Origin: DASRDS01 sp035569435
GTDB taxonomy: Bacteria; Gemmatimonadota; Gemmatimonadetes; Gemmatimonadales; Gemmatimonadaceae
Assembly: GCA_035569435.1 (NCBI GenBank)
Contig: DATMNB010000327.1
Span: 1-7,706 of the forward strand
Length of the DNA stretch: 7,706 nucleotides
Reading direction: 5' to 3'
Below, piece by piece: positions 6,350 through 7,706 of this stretch. The stretch's first letter is position 1; each line of letters opens with the position of its first letter. Below the pieces are notes generated by a model that searched no databases, had not been told where the DNA came from, and saw nothing but the letters and a program-made list of their open reading frames with translations. Position numbers and translations under genes: made by a program.

Positions 6350-7533
6350 CGACTCCGCACGAGCGAGCGGATCCGCTCGACGACCGGTTGGCTGGCGCGG
6401 TCGTAGTTGGAGAGCACCACAGCGATGTAGCCGGTGCCCCTGAAGATGTCGAGATTGGTGCTCGCGCCGGTCGCGGAGTCGATGGCGAAGCCGAATCCGT
6501 GCGTGGTGGTGAGGAGCTCGTAACTGGCTGGCGAGATGAGTGTGCCGGCTTGGAGAGCGTCGGCGAAGCGCAAAAGGTCGGTGGCCGTCGAGTATGTGCC
6601 CCCGCCAGGACCGCCGCGGATGCGGAATCGGGTGGTTCCCGTGGGTTGGAGCTCCTTTGTGTATCCGACCGCCAGGTTGGGATTCACCAGGTCCGACTGG
6701 TAGGCGTCCGTGTTGGTCATGCCGGCCGCCTCGTAGATGTGGGTGCGGACGTAGTCAGCGTAGTTCTCCTGGGCGACGACCTCGATGACCTTGCCGAGGG
6801 CCAGCATGTCGCTATCGGCGGCCTCAGAGAGGAGGTGCTTGATGCGATCGTCGTATGAGAGTTTGCCGTGCTCGACGAGCTGGGCGATGGCCACGGCGGT
6901 GAACATCGTGTTCATCGAGCCCAGAACAAACTTGGTGTCGAGCGTGTTGGGGGCGTTGAAGTCTTTGTTGGCCTGGCCGAAGGCAGCGGCGTAAAGTGTT
7001 TTGCCGTTCTTGGCGAGGAGCACGGTGCCGGAGAACTCGTCGACGCGGGCGAGCTGTTCGACGTACTGCTTGAGGGCGGAGACCATCGCGGCGTCATTCG
7101 TGGCGCGGGGCTCGACCGCCGCGGGTGTGGGGTGTGTCAGGCGTGGCGAGCGTTGTCCCAGGCCGGTGATCACGTGGGGGGCCGACTCGGCGACCTGCAC
7201 CTCGATGGCCGTGCGCTCGCCGGCGAACTTGTGCTTGACCAGCGCTGTCGAGTGGGTTGGCGTCTCGTCCTGCGTGCCGAGCCACTCGAGGTCCGGGGAT
7301 TGGTCGCGTTGTCCAAGGACGACATCGACGATGGCCTGCGGGCGCATGTGGCGCATCTCGGGGCTCATGGCCGTGTCGATGTAGGCGCGGAGGGCCGCTT
7401 CGTCGGACCGGTTGATGAGCGCGACGAGCTCGCGCGCGCGGAACGTGGCGGGGGAGGGGGACGCGGATTGCGCCGCGAGTGTGGTGGGGGCGGCGGCGAG
7501 GAGCGCGAAGAGCGCAACGGAGCGGAACGTCAT
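6346..7533 (-). CDS. Secreted beta-lactamase/PBP-like serine hydrolase homologue, apparently without its active site
   Basis: This 395-residue protein has a signal peptide (about 1-21, hydrophobic core ALFALLAAAP, possible cleavage near Ala21). A small N-terminal domain follows (about 30-130, 'ARELVALINRSDEAALRAYI'), of a kind often found ahead of these hydrolases. The beta-lactamase-like (class C/EstB) domain runs from about 150 to 390, recognisable by 'FSGTVLLAKNGKTLYAAAFG', 'FVLGSMNTMFTAVAIAQLVEHGKLSYDD', 'YVRTHIYEAAGMTNTD', 'YSTATDLLRFADAL' and 'YIAVVLSNYD'. The nucleophile motif S-x-x-K reads S206-M-N-T209, with Thr in place of Lys. The region that normally carries Y-x-N is missing between about 236 and 245. 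The H-G-G/K-T-G segment expected before 'YIAVVLSNYD' is also missing (about 356-360). The frame stays open throughout, so I annotate a CDS and not a pseudogene. The longer frame to 7611 is rejected because the signal peptide begins at 7533. Confidence 0.85.
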   Translation of the reverse strand: MTFRSVALFALLAAAPTTLAAQSASPSPATFRARELVALINRSDEAALRAYIDTAMSPEMRHMRPQAIVDVVLGQRDQSPDLEWLGTQDETPTHSTALVKHKFAGERTAIEVQVAESAPHVITGLGQRSPRLTHPTPAAVEPRATNDAAMVSALKQYVEQLARVDEFSGTVLLAKNGKTLYAAAFGQANKDFNAPNTLDTKFVLGSMNTMFTAVAIAQLVEHGKLSYDDRIKHLLSEAADSDMLALGKVIEVVAQENYADYVRTHIYEAAGMTNTDAYQSDLVNPNLAVGYTKELQPTGTTRFRIRGGPGGGTYSTATDLLRFADALQAGTLISPASYELLTTTHGFGFAIDSATGASTNLDIFRGTGYIAVVLSNYDRASQPVVERIRSLVRSR

Positions 7534-7540
7534 TGACGTG

Positions 7541-7567
7541 ATATTACGGGGCGTGCGGGCTGGACAA
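7541..7567 (-). promoter_or_regulatory. Putative promoter of the hydrolase homologue
   Basis: Read on the - strand, TAATAT (7546 to 7541) is a good -10 box that ends 7 bases before the ATG at 7533. TTGTCC (7567 to 7562) lies 15 bases upstream of it as a weak -35 candidate; the spacing is short. No ribosome binding site is seen between the -10 box and the ATG, so the mRNA may be leaderless. Confidence 0.45.
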
Positions 7568-7589
7568 TAGGGTGCGGATTGCGCACCTT
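7561..7589 (+). promoter_or_regulatory. Putative promoter of the divergent membrane protein gene
   Basis: TGGACA (7561-7566, 5 of 6 matches to TTGACA) is followed after 17 bases by CACCTT (7584-7589), a poor -10 box that ends 7 bases before the ATG at 7597. The -35 candidate overlaps the opposite-strand -35 candidate of the hydrolase gene. Taken alone this is weak; its value is the shared geometry with the neighbouring genes. Confidence 0.3.
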
Positions 7590-7596
7590 GGCCGCC

Positions 7597-7706
7597 ATGT
7601 TTCTCGGCCACTATGGTCTCGCCTTCGCCGCCAAGCGTGTTGCACCGCGGGCGAAGCTCGGTACGCTGGTGTTCGCGGCCCAGTGGGCCGATGAGTTGTG
7701 GCCGGT
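7597..7706 (+). CDS. N-terminus of a probable conserved membrane protein (3' end outside window)
   Basis: An ATG opens a frame that stays open to the right edge, giving 36 complete codons. The peptide starts MFLGHYGLAFAAKRVAP and continues 'LGTLVFAAQWADELWP'. From memory this matches the N-terminus of a family of conserved multi-pass membrane proteins that begin 'MF.GH.G.A.A.KR.AP...LGTL..A.Q..D.LWP', usually annotated as hypothetical or, loosely, as membrane-bound metal-dependent hydrolases. His5 and Asp32 are the conserved polar positions in that pattern. I cannot confirm any enzymatic role from this fragment. It is divergent from the hydrolase gene, with only 63 bp between the two start codons, and has no visible Shine-Dalgarno sequence. 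Confidence 0.7.
   Translation, partial: MFLGHYGLAFAAKRVAPRAKLGTLVFAAQWADELWP

Noticed and set aside
6265..7536. Several + strand open frames (for example 6265-6858 and 6868-7536) opposite the hydrolase gene
   Set aside because: Gly/Val/Arg-rich low-information translations antisense to a gene with clear family similarity and a signal peptide.
7534..7611. 26-codon upstream extension of the hydrolase homologue
   Set aside because: It would place a signal peptide in the interior of the protein and overlap the divergent gene; the ATG at 7533 starts the signal peptide.

Overview
The window is a GC-rich bacterial chromosomal segment whose codons mostly end in G or C. I think it comes from the Gemmatimonadota or a close relative. 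The main reason is the large Ser/Thr kinase, which has the architecture kinase, single membrane helix, FlgO/TolB-like domain, tetratricopeptide region, and a C-terminal 'DPNF..L.GNPRF..L' ending. That type is very abundant in this phylum. A pilB-pilT-pilC order is compatible with this but is also found elsewhere, for example in Myxococcota. The assignment rests on family knowledge and was not tested by a search.

Layout, left to right. (1) Bases 2-3027 carry a type IV pilus motor operon on the + strand: the 3' end of pilB (extension ATPase), pilT (retraction ATPase) and pilC (inner-membrane platform). Gaps are 40 and 28 bp. A strong rho-independent terminator follows pilC at about 3064-3104. 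(2) Bases 3188-3706 encode a small membrane-anchored protein I do not recognise, with a good ribosome binding site. (3) Bases 3749-6349 encode the 866-residue kinase. (4) Bases 6346-7533 on the - strand encode a secreted member of the serine beta-lactamase/penicillin-binding-protein-like family. It runs convergently into the kinase, and the two stop codons overlap. It appears to have lost all three active-site motifs. (5) Bases 7597-7706 are the start of a divergent gene, probably a multi-pass membrane protein, cut off by the window end.

How the genes work together. PilB and PilT are antagonistic hexameric ATPases that act through PilC to extend and retract pili; this is one functional unit. 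The other genes are monocistronic-looking, and nothing in the sequence ties them to pili. The kinase presumably senses something through its extracytoplasmic domains. The hydrolase homologue is exported and may bind a ligand without catalysis.

The best second-look items are the motif-less hydrolase and the start regions of the last three genes. In each of those a -10-like hexamer ends exactly 7 bases before the start codon and there is no Shine-Dalgarno sequence, which suggests leaderless transcripts. pilC and the small hypothetical gene, by contrast, have ordinary ribosome binding sites. I did not find a mobile element, CRISPR array, RNA gene or a clearly new multi-gene system. No gene-free stretch exceeds 300 bases; the longest is 3028-3187.
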